The notes: a model not told the origin generated them from the sequence alone. A DNA stretch of 64,000 nucleotides from Bifidobacterium eulemuris (GCF_014898155.1 NZ_CP062938.1:2856840-2920839); one strand, 5' to 3'; positions 1 to 10,172 are shown, counted from the stretch's first letter. Made by a program: numbers and translations.

Positions 1-1
1 C

Positions 2-1450
2 TACACGGCCGGCGAGGTCGCCGAACGCATCCCGTTCTCCTCGGAGCGCAAATGGAGCGCCATCGTCAGATCCTTCGACTCCGCCTCCGGCTCCGCTCAG
101 GATGACGCGCGGGGCGGCGCAGCCTCCGCCTCCTCCGTCATCTTGAGCGGAGGGCGCAGCCCGGAGTCGAAAGATCTCACCTGGACCATGGGCGCGCCCG
201 AGGTGCTGCTCTCCGCGTTGGACGGCGACCACGGCGACATCCTCGCCCAAGTCAACGGGTATGCCGACGACGGCAACCGCGTGCTGCTTATCGTACGCTC
301 CGATTCGGCCGTCCCCGCCGACTTCGGGGAGGATCCGCGCCTCGACCCCGCCGGCGTGCCCGTCGCGCTGGTGCTGTGCTCCGAACGCGTCCGCCCCGAT
401 GCCGCCGAAACGCTTGCATGGTTCCGCGAGCAGGGCGTGCGATGCCGGGTGATCTCCGGCGACAATCCGGTCACGGTCGGCGCGATCGCCCGCAAGGTGC
501 GCCTTACCGGAGAACGCGAACCGGTCGCCATGGACGCGCGCGAACTGCCCTCCGACACCGCCGAACTCGCCCGCGTGCTCGAGAACGTCGACGTGCTCGG
601 CCGCGTGCTGCCCGACCAGAAGAAAGCCATCGTCGAGGCGCTGCACCTGCAGAACCACGTCGTGGCGATGACCGGTGACGGCGTTAACGATTCGCTGGCG
701 CTCAAAGAGGCCGATCTCGGCATCGCCATGGGCAACGCCGCCCCCGCCACCAAAGCCGTGGCCCAAGTGGTGCTCGTCGACTCCAAATTCTCCCATCTGC
801 CCGACGTGGTGGCGCGCGGCCGTCAGGTGATGGCCAATATGGAACGCGTCGCCGGACTGTTCCTCGTCAAAACCGTGTACTCCGCGCTGATCTCGCTCGG
901 CGTGGTGCTCACGGCGATTCCATATCCCTATCTGCCCCGGCATGTCACCTATGTGGGGGCGCTGACCATCGGCATGCCCGCGTTCATCCTCGCGCTCGCG
1001 CCGAACACGCGCCGCTACATTCCCGGCTTCCTCAAACGCGTCGTGCATTTCGCCCTGCCGGGAGGCGTGGCCACCGGCCTGTCGGTGCTGTGCGCGGCGT
1101 GGTTCCTGCCTCCCATCATGGGATGGGACATCGTCAACTCCGACGCCGATCTGGCGGCCCTGCGATCCACCAGCGCGATCATCCTGTTCTTGATGGGCGT
1201 GTTCGTGCTCGCCCGGGTGGCGCAGCCGCTCAACAGTTGGCGAGGGATTCTGGTCGCGTTCTTCGCCGCGGCCGGCGTGATCGGCATGTTCATCCCCTTC
1301 GTGGCGAGCTTCTTCGCCCTGCATCTGCCCACCGGCAGCACGTTGGTCGCCACGCTGCTCGCGATGGTGGGCGCGGCCATCATCTTCTTCCTCTGCCTGT
1401 TCGTCGCCCCGCATGTGGCCAGACTGGTGCCGAGGCAGTATCTCACATAA
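2..1450 (+). CDS. Cation-transporting P-type ATPase (CtpE-like), C-terminal part; 5' end outside window
   Basis: The reading frame is open from base 2, so the gene starts upstream of the window; 482 residues are visible. It begins in the nucleotide-binding domain ([10 protein letters not shown]), continues through the phosphorylation-domain motifs ISGDNPVT and MTGDGVNDS, and ends in about six hydrophobic membrane segments, the order expected of a P-type ATPase. The IPFSS-RKWS signature resembles the actinobacterial CtpE calcium-ATPase subgroup, but the ion is inferred, not seen. The P-domain DKTG phosphorylation site would lie before the window. An in-frame palindromic repeat at 68-177 interrupts the nucleotide-binding domain and adds roughly 37 residues of low-complexity sequence. 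The TTG at 143 is inside this insert and is not the true start. Confidence 0.85.
   Translation, partial: YTAGEVAERIPFSSERKWSAIVRSFDSASGSAQDDARGGAASASSVILSGGRSPESKDLTWTMGAPEVLLSALDGDHGDILAQVNGYADDGNRVLLIVRSDSAVPADFGEDPRLDPAGVPVALVLCSERVRPDAAETLAWFREQGVRCRVISGDNPVTVGAIARKVRLTGEREPVAMDARELPSDTAELARVLENVDVLGRVLPDQKKAIVEALHLQNHVVAMTGDGVNDSLALKEADLGIAMGNAAPATKAVAQVVLVDSKFSHLPDVVARGRQVMANMERVAGLFLVKTVYSALISLGVVLTAIPYPYLPRHVTYVGALTIGMPAFILALAPNTRRYIPGFLKRVVHFALPGGVATGLSVLCAAWFLPPIMGWDIVNSDADLAALRSTSAIILFLMGVFVLARVAQPLNSWRGILVAFFAAAGVIGMFIPFVASFFALHLPTGSTLVATLLAMVGAAIIFFLCLFVAPHVARLVPRQYLT
68..177. repeat. Palindromic REP/MITE-like element inside the ATPase gene
   Basis: Two long arms, 68-106 and 137-177, are near-perfect reverse complements (left arm starts AGATCCTTCGACTCCG, right arm ends CGGAGTCGAAAGATCT) around a roughly 30-base GC-rich loop. 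The element is read through in frame by the ATPase. Repeats bounded by TTCGACTCC and CAGGATGAC-type ends are familiar as dispersed palindromes in bacterial chromosomes; no second copy was found in this window. Confidence 0.75.
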
Positions 1451-1544
1451 CAAGCCGACACGCCAGAGGGTCGGTAACGTTCTTGTACCATCCGAAGCGG
1501 ATAATCAACAGCATCACAGCCGTTATTTGAAGCTCGGAGGAAGC

Positions 1545-4253
1545 ATGTCCGTTCGCGACGACCAGCTGTCGACTTTGAAGGTCGCAGGCAAGGAATTCGA
1601 CTACTACCGCATCGACGACCTGCCTGGCGTCGACCACCTGCCCTACTCGCTGAAGGTGCTCGTCGAGAACCTCGTGCGCAACATCGACGGGGCCAACATC
1701 ACCGACGAGCATGTCAAGGCGCTGCTCGATTGGGATCCGGGCGCCGAGCCGAGCCACGAGATCCAGTTCACCCCCTCTCGCGTGGTGATGCAGGACTTCA
1801 CCGGCGTGCCCTGCGTCGTGGATCTGGCCACCATGCGCGACGCCGTGTCCGCCCTCGGCGGCGACCCGGACGTGATCAACCCGCAGGTGCAGGCCGACAT
1901 GGTCATCGACCACTCCGTGCAGATCGACAAGTACGGCGTGGCCGACGCGCTCGAACAGAACATGGACATCGAATACCAGCGCAACGGCGAACGCTACCAG
2001 TTCCTGCGCTGGGGTCAGCAGGCGTTCAAGAACTTCCGCGTCGTGCCGCCGGGAACCGGCATCATCCACCAGGTCAACATCGAATACCTGGCCTCCGTGG
2101 TCATGTCCAAGGACTCCGGCCTGAACGACGGCCGCAAGCTCGCCTACCTCGACTCCTGCGTGGGCACCGACTCGCACACCACCACCGTCAACGGCCTGGG
2201 CGTGCTCGGCTGGGGTGTGGGCGGCATCGAAGCCGAGGCCGCCATGCTCGGCCAGCCGATCTCCATGCTCGTGCCGCGCGTCGTGGGATTCAAACTCACC
2301 GGATCCATTCCCGAGGGCGTCACCGCCACCGACGTGGTGCTCACCATCACCGACATGCTGCGCCAGCACGGTGTGGTCGGCAAGTTCGTGGAGTTCTACG
2401 GCGAGGGCATCGCCTCCGTGCCTCTGGCCAACCGCGCAACCATCGGCAACATGGGCCCCGAATTCGGCTCCACCTGCGGCATCTTCCCGATCGACGACGT
2501 CACGCTCGACTACCTGCGCTTGACCGGCCGCTCCGAAGAGCAGGTCGCGCTCGTCGAGGCCTACGCCAAGGCCAACAAGCTGTGGGGCGACACCACGGCG
2601 GAAGGATATGTGGAGCCTCGGTATTCCGAATACCTGGAGCTCGATCTGGGCGACGTGGTGCCGTCCATCGCCGGACCCAAGCGTCCGCAGGACCGCATCG
2701 TGCTCGCCGAATCCAAAGCCAAGTTCGAAGAGACCCTGCCCGCCTACACCACCGAACGCACAGTGAACGATCCGGTCGCCGTCTCCACCGACTTCCGCGG
2801 CGACTTCGACGTGAAGAACGGCGACGTGGCCATCGCCTCCATCACCTCCTGCACCAACACCTCCAATCCCTCCGTGATGATCGCCGCCGGTCTGATCGCC
2901 CGCAACGCGGTCGCCAAGGGACTTGAGCCCAAGCCTTGGGTCAAAACCTCGCTGGCCCCCGGCTCCCAGGTCGTGGCCGACTATCTGAAGCAGGCCGGCC
3001 TGCAGGACGATCTCGACACGCTCGGCTACCAGCTCGTCGGCTTCGGCTGCGCCACCTGCATCGGCAACTCCGGCCCGCTGCTGCCCGAAATCTCCAAGGC
3101 CATCAACGAGAACGACCTGACCGTCACCGCCGTGCTCTCCGGCAACCGCAACTTCGAAGGCCGCATCAGCCCGGACGTCAAGATGAACTATCTGGCATCC
3201 CCGCCGCTGGTCATCGCCTACGCGCTCGCCGGCACGATGGATTTCGACTTCGAAACCCAGCCGTTGGGCCAGGACAAGGACGGCAACGACGTGTTCCTCA
3301 AGGACATCTGGCCCTCCAACGCCGAGGTCGAGCAGGTCGTGGCCGACACGGTCAGCCGTGAGATGTTCGTCGCGGACTACGCCTCCGTATTCGACGGTGA
3401 CGAGCGTTGGCGCGGCCTCGACGTGCCCGAAGGCGAGCTCTTCGCCTGGGACGACGCCTCCACCTACGTGCGCAAGCAGACCTTCTTCGACGGCATGAGC
3501 GCCCAGCCCGAGCCGGTGGCCGACATCCACGGCGCGCGCGTGCTCGCCCTGCTCGGCGACTCCGTCACCACCGACCACATCTCCCCGGCCGGCGCGTTCA
3601 AGGCGGAAAGCCCCGCCGGACGCTACCTGACCGAGCGTGGCGTGGAGCAGAAGAACTTCAACTCCTACGGTTCCCGTCGCGGCAACCATGAGATCATGGT
3701 GCGCGGCACCTTCGGCAACATCCGCCTGAGGAACCAATTGCTCGCCTCGGTGGGCGAGGAGGTCACGCCCGGCGGCTTCACCTACGACTTCCTCGACGGC
3801 AAGCCGACCACGATCTTCGAGGCCGCGCAGCACTACATCGCCAACGAGGTTCCGCTGGTCGTGCTCGCCGGCAAGGAGTATGGCACCGGCTCCTCGCGCG
3901 ACTGGGCCGCTAAGGGCACGGTGATGCTCGGCGTCAAGGCCGTGATCACCGAAAGCTTCGAGCGCATCCACCGCTCCAACCTGATCGGCATGGGCGTGCT
4001 GCCGCTGCAGTTCCCCGCCGGGGAGAGCTACGCCTCCCTCGGCCTGGACGGCACGGAAACCTATGACATCGCCGGCGTGGAGGAGCTCAACAGCGGCGTG
4101 ACCCCGAAGACGGTTCATGTCACCGCCACACGTACGGACGGCTCCGTGGTCGAATTCGACGCCGTGGTGCGCATCGACACACCCGGCGAGGCCGACTACT
4201 ACCGCAACGGCGGCATCCTGCAGTACGTGCTGCGCAACCTCATGCGTCAGTAA
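1545..4253 (+). CDS. acnA: Aconitate hydratase A
   Basis: 902 residues, typical of bacterial AcnA. It interconverts citrate and isocitrate through cis-aconitate with a [4Fe-4S] cluster in the cytosol; in bifidobacteria it belongs to a partial TCA branch feeding glutamate synthesis. Cluster cysteines are visible at about 436 (SCTNTSNPS), 502 and 505 (CATCIGNSG). The C-terminal swivel domain has the substrate-binding [12 protein letters not shown]. The start is ATG 1545 because GGAGG lies 5 bases upstream; the frame stays open further upstream to 1413, but that stretch has no family similarity. It stands alone and is followed by a strong hairpin terminator. Identification is secure. Confidence 0.97.
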   Translation: MSVRDDQLSTLKVAGKEFDYYRIDDLPGVDHLPYSLKVLVENLVRNIDGANITDEHVKALLDWDPGAEPSHEIQFTPSRVVMQDFTGVPCVVDLATMRDAVSALGGDPDVINPQVQADMVIDHSVQIDKYGVADALEQNMDIEYQRNGERYQFLRWGQQAFKNFRVVPPGTGIIHQVNIEYLASVVMSKDSGLNDGRKLAYLDSCVGTDSHTTTVNGLGVLGWGVGGIEAEAAMLGQPISMLVPRVVGFKLTGSIPEGVTATDVVLTITDMLRQHGVVGKFVEFYGEGIASVPLANRATIGNMGPEFGSTCGIFPIDDVTLDYLRLTGRSEEQVALVEAYAKANKLWGDTTAEGYVEPRYSEYLELDLGDVVPSIAGPKRPQDRIVLAESKAKFEETLPAYTTERTVNDPVAVSTDFRGDFDVKNGDVAIASITSCTNTSNPSVMIAAGLIARNAVAKGLEPKPWVKTSLAPGSQVVADYLKQAGLQDDLDTLGYQLVGFGCATCIGNSGPLLPEISKAINENDLTVTAVLSGNRNFEGRISPDVKMNYLASPPLVIAYALAGTMDFDFETQPLGQDKDGNDVFLKDIWPSNAEVEQVVADTVSREMFVADYASVFDGDERWRGLDVPEGELFAWDDASTYVRKQTFFDGMSAQPEPVADIHGARVLALLGDSVTTDHISPAGAFKAESPAGRYLTERGVEQKNFNSYGSRRGNHEIMVRGTFGNIRLRNQLLASVGEEVTPGGFTYDFLDGKPTTIFEAAQHYIANEVPLVVLAGKEYGTGSSRDWAAKGTVMLGVKAVITESFERIHRSNLIGMGVLPLQFPAGESYASLGLDGTETYDIAGVEELNSGVTPKTVHVTATRTDGSVVEFDAVVRIDTPGEADYYRNGGILQYVLRNLMRQ

Positions 4254-4280
4254 GCGACGCGCGGGCATACGGCGGATAGA

Positions 4281-4327
4281 CGTGGGGCCGTGGCTTCTTC
4301 AGGAGCCACGGCCCCACGCCTGTTGTT
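4281..4327 (+). terminator. Intrinsic terminator after acnA
   Basis: Perfect 15-base arms (CGTGGGGCCGTGGCT at 4281-4295 and its complement at 4304-4318) with a short loop, followed by a T-rich tail. Confidence 0.8.
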
Positions 4328-4477
4328 ATGACAGTGAACGCGGTAGATAATGCAAGTAATGAGGCGGATAGTGCAACTGTTGACCGTTGCGGCGGGGGAT
4401 TGTGCTAGGTAGAGTTGTGTGAGTCGACATACGTAAAACGATTGACATTCAACCGGCAAAGGAGCGTACAACAAGCC

Positions 4478-5146
4478 ATGACCACGCAATCGACCCCCGG
4501 ATACGCCAGCCAACGCGAACGCATGCTCGCCGGCGAACTCTATGTCGCCGACGATCCGCAGCTGCAGGAGTTGAACATGCGCAAGCGTCGTCTGGTGCAC
4601 GCCATCAACACGAGCGGTTATGACGCTTTCGACGAGCGCAAAGCCCTGTTCACGGAGCTGTTCGGCTCATACGGCGAAGGCGCGTTCATCGAACCGCCGT
4701 TCAACTGCGACTATGGTTGCAACATCAGCGTCGGCAGGAACTTCTACGCCAATATGGACTGCATCTTCCTCGACGTGGCCCCGATCACCATCGGAGACCG
4801 CGTGTTCTTCGGCCCGCGCGTCAACCTGCTCACCCCGTACCATCCAATCGACGCCGCCGTGCGCTCGTCCGGACCCGAAGGCGCGCTGCCCATCACCATC
4901 GGCGACGACGTGTGGTTCGGCGGCAACGTGACCGTCTGCCCGGGCGTCACCATCGGCAACGACGTGGTGGTCGGAGCCGGTTCGGTGGTCGTCAAGGACA
5001 TCCCCTCGCACAGTGTGGCCGTGGGCAACCCCTGCCGGGTCGTGCGCGAGATCGGCGACGCGGACCGCGAGTATTGGGAGCGCAAGGCCGCCGAATATCA
5101 CGCATGGAAGGCCACCATCACGCCTTCCGACGCGTCGGCGGCCTGA
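4478..5146 (+). CDS. Maltose/galactoside O-acetyltransferase family protein (hexapeptide repeat)
   Basis: 222 residues. The N-terminal signature (ERMLAGELY) followed by a left-handed beta-helix of hexapeptide repeats (ITIGDDVWFGGN, VTIGNDVVVG, PCRVVREI) is that of the Maa/LacA sugar O-acetyltransferases, which transfer acetyl from acetyl-CoA to a sugar hydroxyl in the cytosol. The catalytic histidine is probably the one in LLTPYHPID. ATG 4478 is chosen because the Maa signature follows within 20 residues and AAAGGAG lies upstream, although the spacing is long. The 3' end overlaps the convergent AraC gene by 49 bases. The physiological sugar is unknown. Confidence 0.88.
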   Translation: MTTQSTPGYASQRERMLAGELYVADDPQLQELNMRKRRLVHAINTSGYDAFDERKALFTELFGSYGEGAFIEPPFNCDYGCNISVGRNFYANMDCIFLDVAPITIGDRVFFGPRVNLLTPYHPIDAAVRSSGPEGALPITIGDDVWFGGNVTVCPGVTIGNDVVVGAGSVVVKDIPSHSVAVGNPCRVVREIGDADREYWERKAAEYHAWKATITPSDASAA

Positions 5147-6120
5147 TCGTCAAGGGATTGCCGACGGTATTGCGACGGCGTGGCATCCATAACGGTGCGG
5201 AACGTGCGTGTGAAGAAACTGACTGAGGCGAATCCCGTCCGCGACGCGATGACGTTCACCGGCAGCGCGGTGGTCGTCAGCAGGCGCGCGGCGGCCCGGA
5301 CCCGCACGTCGGTGACGAATTCGATCGGCGTGAGATCCAGATAACGGCGGAATACCGTCGTGCAGGCGGTGCGACCAAGCGAGCCAGCCTCGGCGATCTG
5401 GGCCAAGGTGATGGGTTGGTCGTAGTGGCCATGCACGAATTCGACCATGGCGCTCAACGCGGCCAGATGCGGGTGCGCGCCGTCCATCGGCCGTGCCGTC
5501 TGGGATAGAGCCAACACGTCCCTGACCAGCGCGTAGAAACCGCTGGCCACGGTCAGCGGCGACAGTTCGTCGGCGTACACGCGGCTTTTCAGCAGCTGAT
5601 CCAACGTCGCCAAAATCCGTCGTCCCTCCTCGCGCCCCTCCTCGATCACCAGATACGGTAGTCGTCGGTTCTCCATCAACGGTGCGATATACCGTTGCGT
5701 GAGTTGCGGCAGAACGCCGAAACGCAGCGGATTGAGCAACGTGCAGGCGAACTCGCAGTCCCGGCCGTCCAAATCGAATCCGTAATGCAGCTGGCGTGAA
5801 TTGACGAAGATGCCCTGCCCCTCATCGAGACGCACGACGTCGCCGTTGACGAAGAACCGCATGCTTCCCCGGATCACATGCAGGAATTCGAAATCGACAT
5901 GCCAATGACATTCGGCGCGCATATGCGGATACTGGCTGAGCAGCGAATGTTCGGTGAACGAGAAGAACATCGGACCGTCATACCGCACCACCTCGGCACC
6001 GGTGGGCAGACGGCCGGCGGGCGCGACCGGAATCAACGGCAATGCAGCGGCGACGTCTCCTCCATCGGTTTGGGTCGCGGATTCCTTGTTCTGCGGCGAA
6101 CTGTCGGTCGGGTGGTCCAT
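5098..6120 (-). CDS. AraC-family transcriptional regulator
   Basis: About 340 residues. The N-terminal half is a cupin-like sensor (HWHVDFEFLHVIRG and a following segment on non-secreted hexose-sensor pattern), and the last ~100 residues form two helix-turn-helix motifs of the AraC/XylS class (ITLAQIAEAGSLGRTACTTV; ASRTGFASVSFFTRTFR). ATG 6120 is preferred because AAGG precedes it; an in-frame TTG at 6147 would add nine residues. It is divergent from the MATE exporter with a 98-base gap, so it probably controls that pump and itself. It converges on, and overlaps, the acetyltransferase gene. The effector is not deducible. Confidence 0.87.
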   Translation of the reverse strand: MDHPTDSSPQNKESATQTDGGDVAAALPLIPVAPAGRLPTGAEVVRYDGPMFFSFTEHSLLSQYPHMRAECHWHVDFEFLHVIRGSMRFFVNGDVVRLDEGQGIFVNSRQLHYGFDLDGRDCEFACTLLNPLRFGVLPQLTQRYIAPLMENRRLPYLVIEEGREEGRRILATLDQLLKSRVYADELSPLTVASGFYALVRDVLALSQTARPMDGAHPHLAALSAMVEFVHGHYDQPITLAQIAEAGSLGRTACTTVFRRYLDLTPIEFVTDVRVRAAARLLTTTALPVNVIASRTGFASVSFFTRTFRTVMDATPSQYRRQSLDDQAADASEGVMVAFHA

Positions 6121-6218
6121 CAGATTTGCCTTCGGTAGATAATCCAATTCTTCAACAGTGCTTTCCTATCGTATCCGAAGCACTACGTACGTTTCTTCTA
6201 TTGGGAGGGGTCTGTGTG

Positions 6219-7625
6219 ATGTCTGATCCGCAATCCGCCGCCGGCGCGACGGTGGCGATGCCGCGACGGGAGTTTCTCACGCACGTGTTCACGTTGGCGC
6301 TGCCCATCGCTTTTCAACAGTTCATGCTGGCGCTGTCGTCATGCGCGGACGGACTCATGCTCGGCGGCGTCGGACAGAACGAACTATCCGCCGTCTCGCT
6401 CGCCACCCAGTTCCAATTCATCTTCAATCTCATCCTCGCCGCGTTGATCCTCGGCATGAGCATGCTGGTGGCGCAGTATTGGGGCGCGCGGGACAGGGGA
6501 GCGGTGGAACGCGTGTTCGGTTTCGTGGTGCGGTATGCGGGACTGGTGGCCGCACTGTTCGCCGCGGCGACGCTGCTCGCGCCGGAACTCCTGATGTCGC
6601 TGATGACCAACGACGCCACACTGGTCGCGCTCGGAGCGCGGTACCTGCGCGTCTCCTCGGTCTCCTACCTGTTCATCGGCATATCGCAGATGGCCATCTG
6701 TCTGCTGAAGAACATCGGCGCGGCCGCGGCCAGCATGATGATTAGCACCGTGGGCGTCATCATCCATGTGGCGCTCAATCTGCCGCTGATCTACGGTATG
6801 GGTGGATGTCCCGCGCTGGGCGTCGAAGGCGCCGCGGTCAGCACGGTCATCTCCCGAGGCATCGAATTGGCATGGTCGCTGCTGCTGATCCGGCGGATCG
6901 GCGTGGTCCGGTTGCGTTGGCGGCATATCGCACGGCCGGACGCGGCGTTGCGCAAGGATTTCTGGCGGTACACCATCGTGCTGTTGGGCAATGAGCTCGT
7001 ATGGGGCTGCGGCTTCACCATGTACACCGTGATCATGGGTCATTTGGGTGCCGACGCCGTGGCCGCGAACGCGATCGCCAACATCGTCAAGGACCTGCTG
7101 GTGTGCATGTGCAGTGGTATGGGCAACGCCGGCAGCATCATGGTCGGCAATATGCTCGGACGCAACGATTTCGCCGGAGCGAGGCTCGCCGGCCGGCGCT
7201 TTTGCCTGCTGTCCGCGATCGTCGGCGTGCTGACGGGGCTGGCGATCCTCGCCATCCGTCCGCTGGTGCTGGAACTGGCTTCGCTGACTCCACAGGCCCA
7301 CGACTACCTATCGGTGATGCTGCTGGTGTGCGCGTACTACGCGGCCTGCAAGTCGATGACGGGACTGACCATCGGCGGCATCTTTCCCGCAGGCGGGGAT
7401 GTGCGCTTCGGTCTGGCCTGCGACTCCATCGTGATGTGGGTGATCGTCGTGCCCATCGGCCTGCTGGCCGCGTTCGTCTGGCATCTGCCGGTGATATGGG
7501 TGTATGTGCTGCTCAGCACCGACGAATGCATCAAGATGATCCCCGCCCTACTGCACTACCGTCGCCATCGCTGGCTGCGCAACGTCACACGCTCGGCCCC
7601 GCGCTCGTCGGATGCCGTGGAATAG
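6219..7625 (+). CDS. MATE-family multidrug/cation antiporter
   Basis: 468 residues with about twelve hydrophobic segments arranged as two similar halves. The opening (FTLALPIAFQQFMLALSSCADGLML shortened: LALPIAFQQFMLALSSCADG) and the internal LILAALILGMSMLVAQYWGA match the MATE (NorM/DinF-like) efflux family, which exports cationic drugs or metabolites using a Na+ or H+ gradient. GGGAGGGG lies 8 bases before ATG 6219; an in-frame GTG directly precedes it. Divergent AraC regulator suggests substrate-induced expression. Family call is firm, substrate unknown. Confidence 0.9.
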   Translation: MSDPQSAAGATVAMPRREFLTHVFTLALPIAFQQFMLALSSCADGLMLGGVGQNELSAVSLATQFQFIFNLILAALILGMSMLVAQYWGARDRGAVERVFGFVVRYAGLVAALFAAATLLAPELLMSLMTNDATLVALGARYLRVSSVSYLFIGISQMAICLLKNIGAAAASMMISTVGVIIHVALNLPLIYGMGGCPALGVEGAAVSTVISRGIELAWSLLLIRRIGVVRLRWRHIARPDAALRKDFWRYTIVLLGNELVWGCGFTMYTVIMGHLGADAVAANAIANIVKDLLVCMCSGMGNAGSIMVGNMLGRNDFAGARLAGRRFCLLSAIVGVLTGLAILAIRPLVLELASLTPQAHDYLSVMLLVCAYYAACKSMTGLTIGGIFPAGGDVRFGLACDSIVMWVIVVPIGLLAAFVWHLPVIWVYVLLSTDECIKMIPALLHYRRHRWLRNVTRSAPRSSDAVE

Positions 7626-7675
7626 GGTATGGCGGTGGGCGATGGAGGATGCCGGGATGCGACCGTCTGCGCCGT

Positions 7676-8344
7676 TCAGCGCCATAGGAAGCCGAGGATG
7701 TAGGCCAAGGCGGCCAGCGCCAGTGCGATGGATTTGATGATCTCCCGCCATCGGAACGGCTCTTCGAAGCTCTGTGCCTGAGGACGTGGCGAAAGCTCGT
7801 GTTCCGGCGCGTGCTTCGCCAGTTGTTGGATCTGCTGCTCCCGGTCCTTGTTCGCCCGATGCACGCCGCGCAGATCGGCGAGCTCCTTGTCTTTCATCGC
7901 CTGATGCGTGGTGGGGATCGCATTGTTCAGGAATCCGAGGAACGGCGCGAGAATCAGGCCGAACTGTCCGACCATCGTCAGTCCGTGCATACCCATCTGC
8001 ACCAGCATCAGGGTCGCGCCGGCGCATCCGAGCACGAACTCGATGCTGGGCAGGACAAGCATCGCCAGCACGGTCCAAAAGCCGCGCATCAGCTCCGTCC
8101 ATAGAATCACGATGGAGATTAAGGTGATGATCACCGTCGAAGAGAAGGTGCAGAAGTTCAGCACCAGCGTGTGGTCGCCGTCCTCGCTGAGCCCTTCGAT
8201 CAGCACGAATGCGGTGCCGGCCACTGTGACGATGATCTGCAAGGCCACCAGCCACCGGCATACCGTATCGCCCAGTTCTCGCCTCTTATGCGTATGGTCC
8301 GTATGATCTGCATGGTCCGCATGATGTTCCATGCGGTTCATCAT
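7676..8344 (-). CDS. Predicted membrane protein with His-rich N-terminus, function unknown
   Basis: 222 residues if started at ATG 8344. The frame stays open to 8407, but that stretch lies partly in the tandem-repeat array and no start has a convincing ribosome site. The N-terminus is histidine/aspartate rich (EHHADHADHTDHTHK), followed by four transmembrane segments (about residues 28-140), a charged helical stretch, and a final hydrophobic helix at the extreme C-terminus. I do not recognise the family. A His/Asp-rich tail on a small membrane protein could bind metal, but that is only a suggestion. It is transcribed away from the repeat array. Confidence 0.6.
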   Translation of the reverse strand: MMNRMEHHADHADHTDHTHKRRELGDTVCRWLVALQIIVTVAGTAFVLIEGLSEDGDHTLVLNFCTFSSTVIITLISIVILWTELMRGFWTVLAMLVLPSIEFVLGCAGATLMLVQMGMHGLTMVGQFGLILAPFLGFLNNAIPTTHQAMKDKELADLRGVHRANKDREQQIQQLAKHAPEHELSPRPQAQSFEEPFRWREIIKSIALALAALAYILGFLWR

Positions 8345-8402
8345 AGCCGTGAGGGCGACGATGGGTGACGGCGTGGACGATTGAACAGAAGGTGCCCATT
8401 CA

Positions 8403-8769
8403 TCCACGCTGGCAAGGTGCTGAGCGTGAACGAACGGTTGGCTGCTGACGGACTGTCCACACTGACGGGGTTCTCAGTGTGGGCGGATGGTTGGTTGCTG
8501 ACGGATCGTCCACGATGACGATTGGTAGCGTGGATGGATTGTCGGTGTATGTCGGATCGTCCACGTTGACGGGGTGCTGAGTGTGGATGGATGGGTAGTA
8601 GCTGACGGATCGTCCACGCTGATGGCCATCAGCGTGGATGGATTGCCGGTTTATGTCGAAATGTCCACGCTGGCAAGGTCCTCAACGTGGGCGGATGGGC
8701 GGCAACTGACAGATTGTCCACGCTGGCAAGGTCCTCCGCGTGGACGAATGGGCAGTAAGCGCCGGATCA
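8403..8769. repeat. Tandem array of seven 51-53 bp repeats with internal inverted repeats
   Basis: Units begin TCCACGCT (or close variants) at 8403, 8456, 8509, 8560, 8613, 8664 and 8717; lengths 53, 53, 51, 53, 51, 53 and 53. Each unit contains an inverted pair CCACGCT...AGCGTGG followed by GGATGG and a GCTGACGGAT-type tail. A degenerate partial unit precedes (8361-8402) and another follows (from 8770). The stretch 8345-8852 holds no credible gene. Units differ mainly inside the hairpin loop and tail, with several compensatory stem changes. Confidence 0.9.
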
Positions 8770-8852
8770 TCCTCGTTGATGGGATGTTCCGTGCCGCCCG
8801 GATATGCTATTTCGCCCATCCGCGCCGTTGAAATGGGAGGTTGCGATATCCC

Positions 8853-10172
8853 ATGCATCCGTTTGGGCCGCCTATCGAGATGCCGAAAGCGTTTAAAAAA
8901 AAACGAGGTAACGTGACCCGTATGGTTACGAAGGGAAACTTGCTCTGGGGAAGCGCGGCATACCGGTTGTGGTTCGTGTCCGATACGTCCGACGTGTGCG
9001 CGGTCAGTCTGCGGACTCTCGTGGTTCCTCTGTTGGCGTTGCAACTGTCCGGCTCCCAGTTCGTGGCCGGAGTGATCGTCGCGATCGAATCCACGATCAT
9101 GATGGTGCTGCTCCCGTTCGGAGGCACTTTGGCCGATCGTTGGAATCGGCGGCATATGATGATCGCATTGGGAGTTTTGGGCGCGGGCCTATCCATCGCG
9201 GCGACGGTATGCCTTGTGGCTGAACGGCTGAACACATGGTCGTTTGCCTTGATCATCGCATTGTTCGCCGTGGTCAACGGATTGTTGGGAACGTCGAATG
9301 ATGCGATTTTGAAGTCCATCGTTCCCATGGAGAACTTCGCCAAAGCCCAGGCCATTCGCGAAGGACGTGAGGCATGCGTGGAGCTTTCCGGCGGAGCCGT
9401 CGCGGGATTCCTCTACAAGCTGACGCAATGGTGCCCTTTTCTGGTTTCGGCGGTGTTGTATCTGACCAGTGCCGTCACTGCGCTGGCCCTTCCGCAATCT
9501 ACGGGGACGCGGCATAGGCATGCCGATACCGCGACGAATGAGGCCTCTTTTCTGAAACAGTTCGCCGAAGGTTGGGTTTGGGCCATGTCGCAACGTGTGT
9601 TCTTGGCCGCGATGGTTATGGGAGCTGCGGTCAACGTCGCCTGCGTCGGCGTCGTTGTGGGATTGCAGATCACGCTTGCCGATCAGGGCGTCGATCCCGT
9701 GCTGATCGGAGTGGTGAGCACGGTGAGCGGCGTGGGTGCCCTGATCGGTTCCGCGCTGTCTGGACGTCTGGTGGACGGCGTGCCGACCGGAAAGCTCATT
9801 ATCGGCGCGTTATCGCTGTTCACGATCAGTCTCGTTCTATTGCTGGTGTCGACGGCCTATCCCGTGGTGCTGGTCAGCCAAGGGATGGCCGGACTTGCGT
9901 TCCCCGCGTTGAACGCCGCCCTGTTGGGATTCATCTACGGCAAGACGCCTGAAGATCTGCAGGGTCGCGCTTCGGCGGTGTTCGAGACCACGGTCGGTCT
10001 GTTGGGCGCGTTGACCCCTGCTCTGGCCGGATATCTGCTGCAGACGAGGGGCGGATTCTTCTCGGTGGCGGCGCTTGCGTTGGCCTGCGCGATCGTCGGT
10101 CTTGCGATTGCGGTGTGTTCGCCGATTCGCGGCATCCCCAAGCCGGAACTCTGGGGCAACATCATGTTGTGA
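8853..10172 (+). CDS. MFS transporter (drug/siderophore exporter type)
   Basis: About 439 residues with twelve predicted membrane helices. The early motif LWGSAAYRLWFVSDT and the loop FGGTLADRWNRRHMM (variant of the MFS motif A) place it among major-facilitator exporters of the enterobactin-exporter/MFS_3 kind. The start is uncertain: ATG 8853 has GGGAGG 12 bases upstream; GTG 8913 and ATG 8922 lie behind a GAGG. A run of nine A at 8895-8903 falls between these alternatives. The last 36 codons are repeated as a remnant at 11486-11593, showing that this gene was once duplicated together with pncA. Confidence 0.85.
   Translation: MHPFGPPIEMPKAFKKKRGNVTRMVTKGNLLWGSAAYRLWFVSDTSDVCAVSLRTLVVPLLALQLSGSQFVAGVIVAIESTIMMVLLPFGGTLADRWNRRHMMIALGVLGAGLSIAATVCLVAERLNTWSFALIIALFAVVNGLLGTSNDAILKSIVPMENFAKAQAIREGREACVELSGGAVAGFLYKLTQWCPFLVSAVLYLTSAVTALALPQSTGTRHRHADTATNEASFLKQFAEGWVWAMSQRVFLAAMVMGAAVNVACVGVVVGLQITLADQGVDPVLIGVVSTVSGVGALIGSALSGRLVDGVPTGKLIIGALSLFTISLVLLLVSTAYPVVLVSQGMAGLAFPALNAALLGFIYGKTPEDLQGRASAVFETTVGLLGALTPALAGYLLQTRGGFFSVAALALACAIVGLAIAVCSPIRGIPKPELWGNIML

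Noticed and set aside
143..1450. Reading the ATPase as a 435-residue gene starting at TTG 143
   Set aside because: The frame is open from base 2 and encodes conserved residues before 143; the TTG lies inside the palindromic repeat.
1443..4268. Open frame of over 900 codons antisense to aconitase
   Set aside because: It is a by-product of strong third-position G/C bias; its composition (His, Val, Gly-rich) has no family match, and the sense strand has an unmistakable enzyme.
8403..8769. CRISPR array
   Set aside because: Repeats are contiguous, with no unique spacers between them, and no cas gene is nearby.
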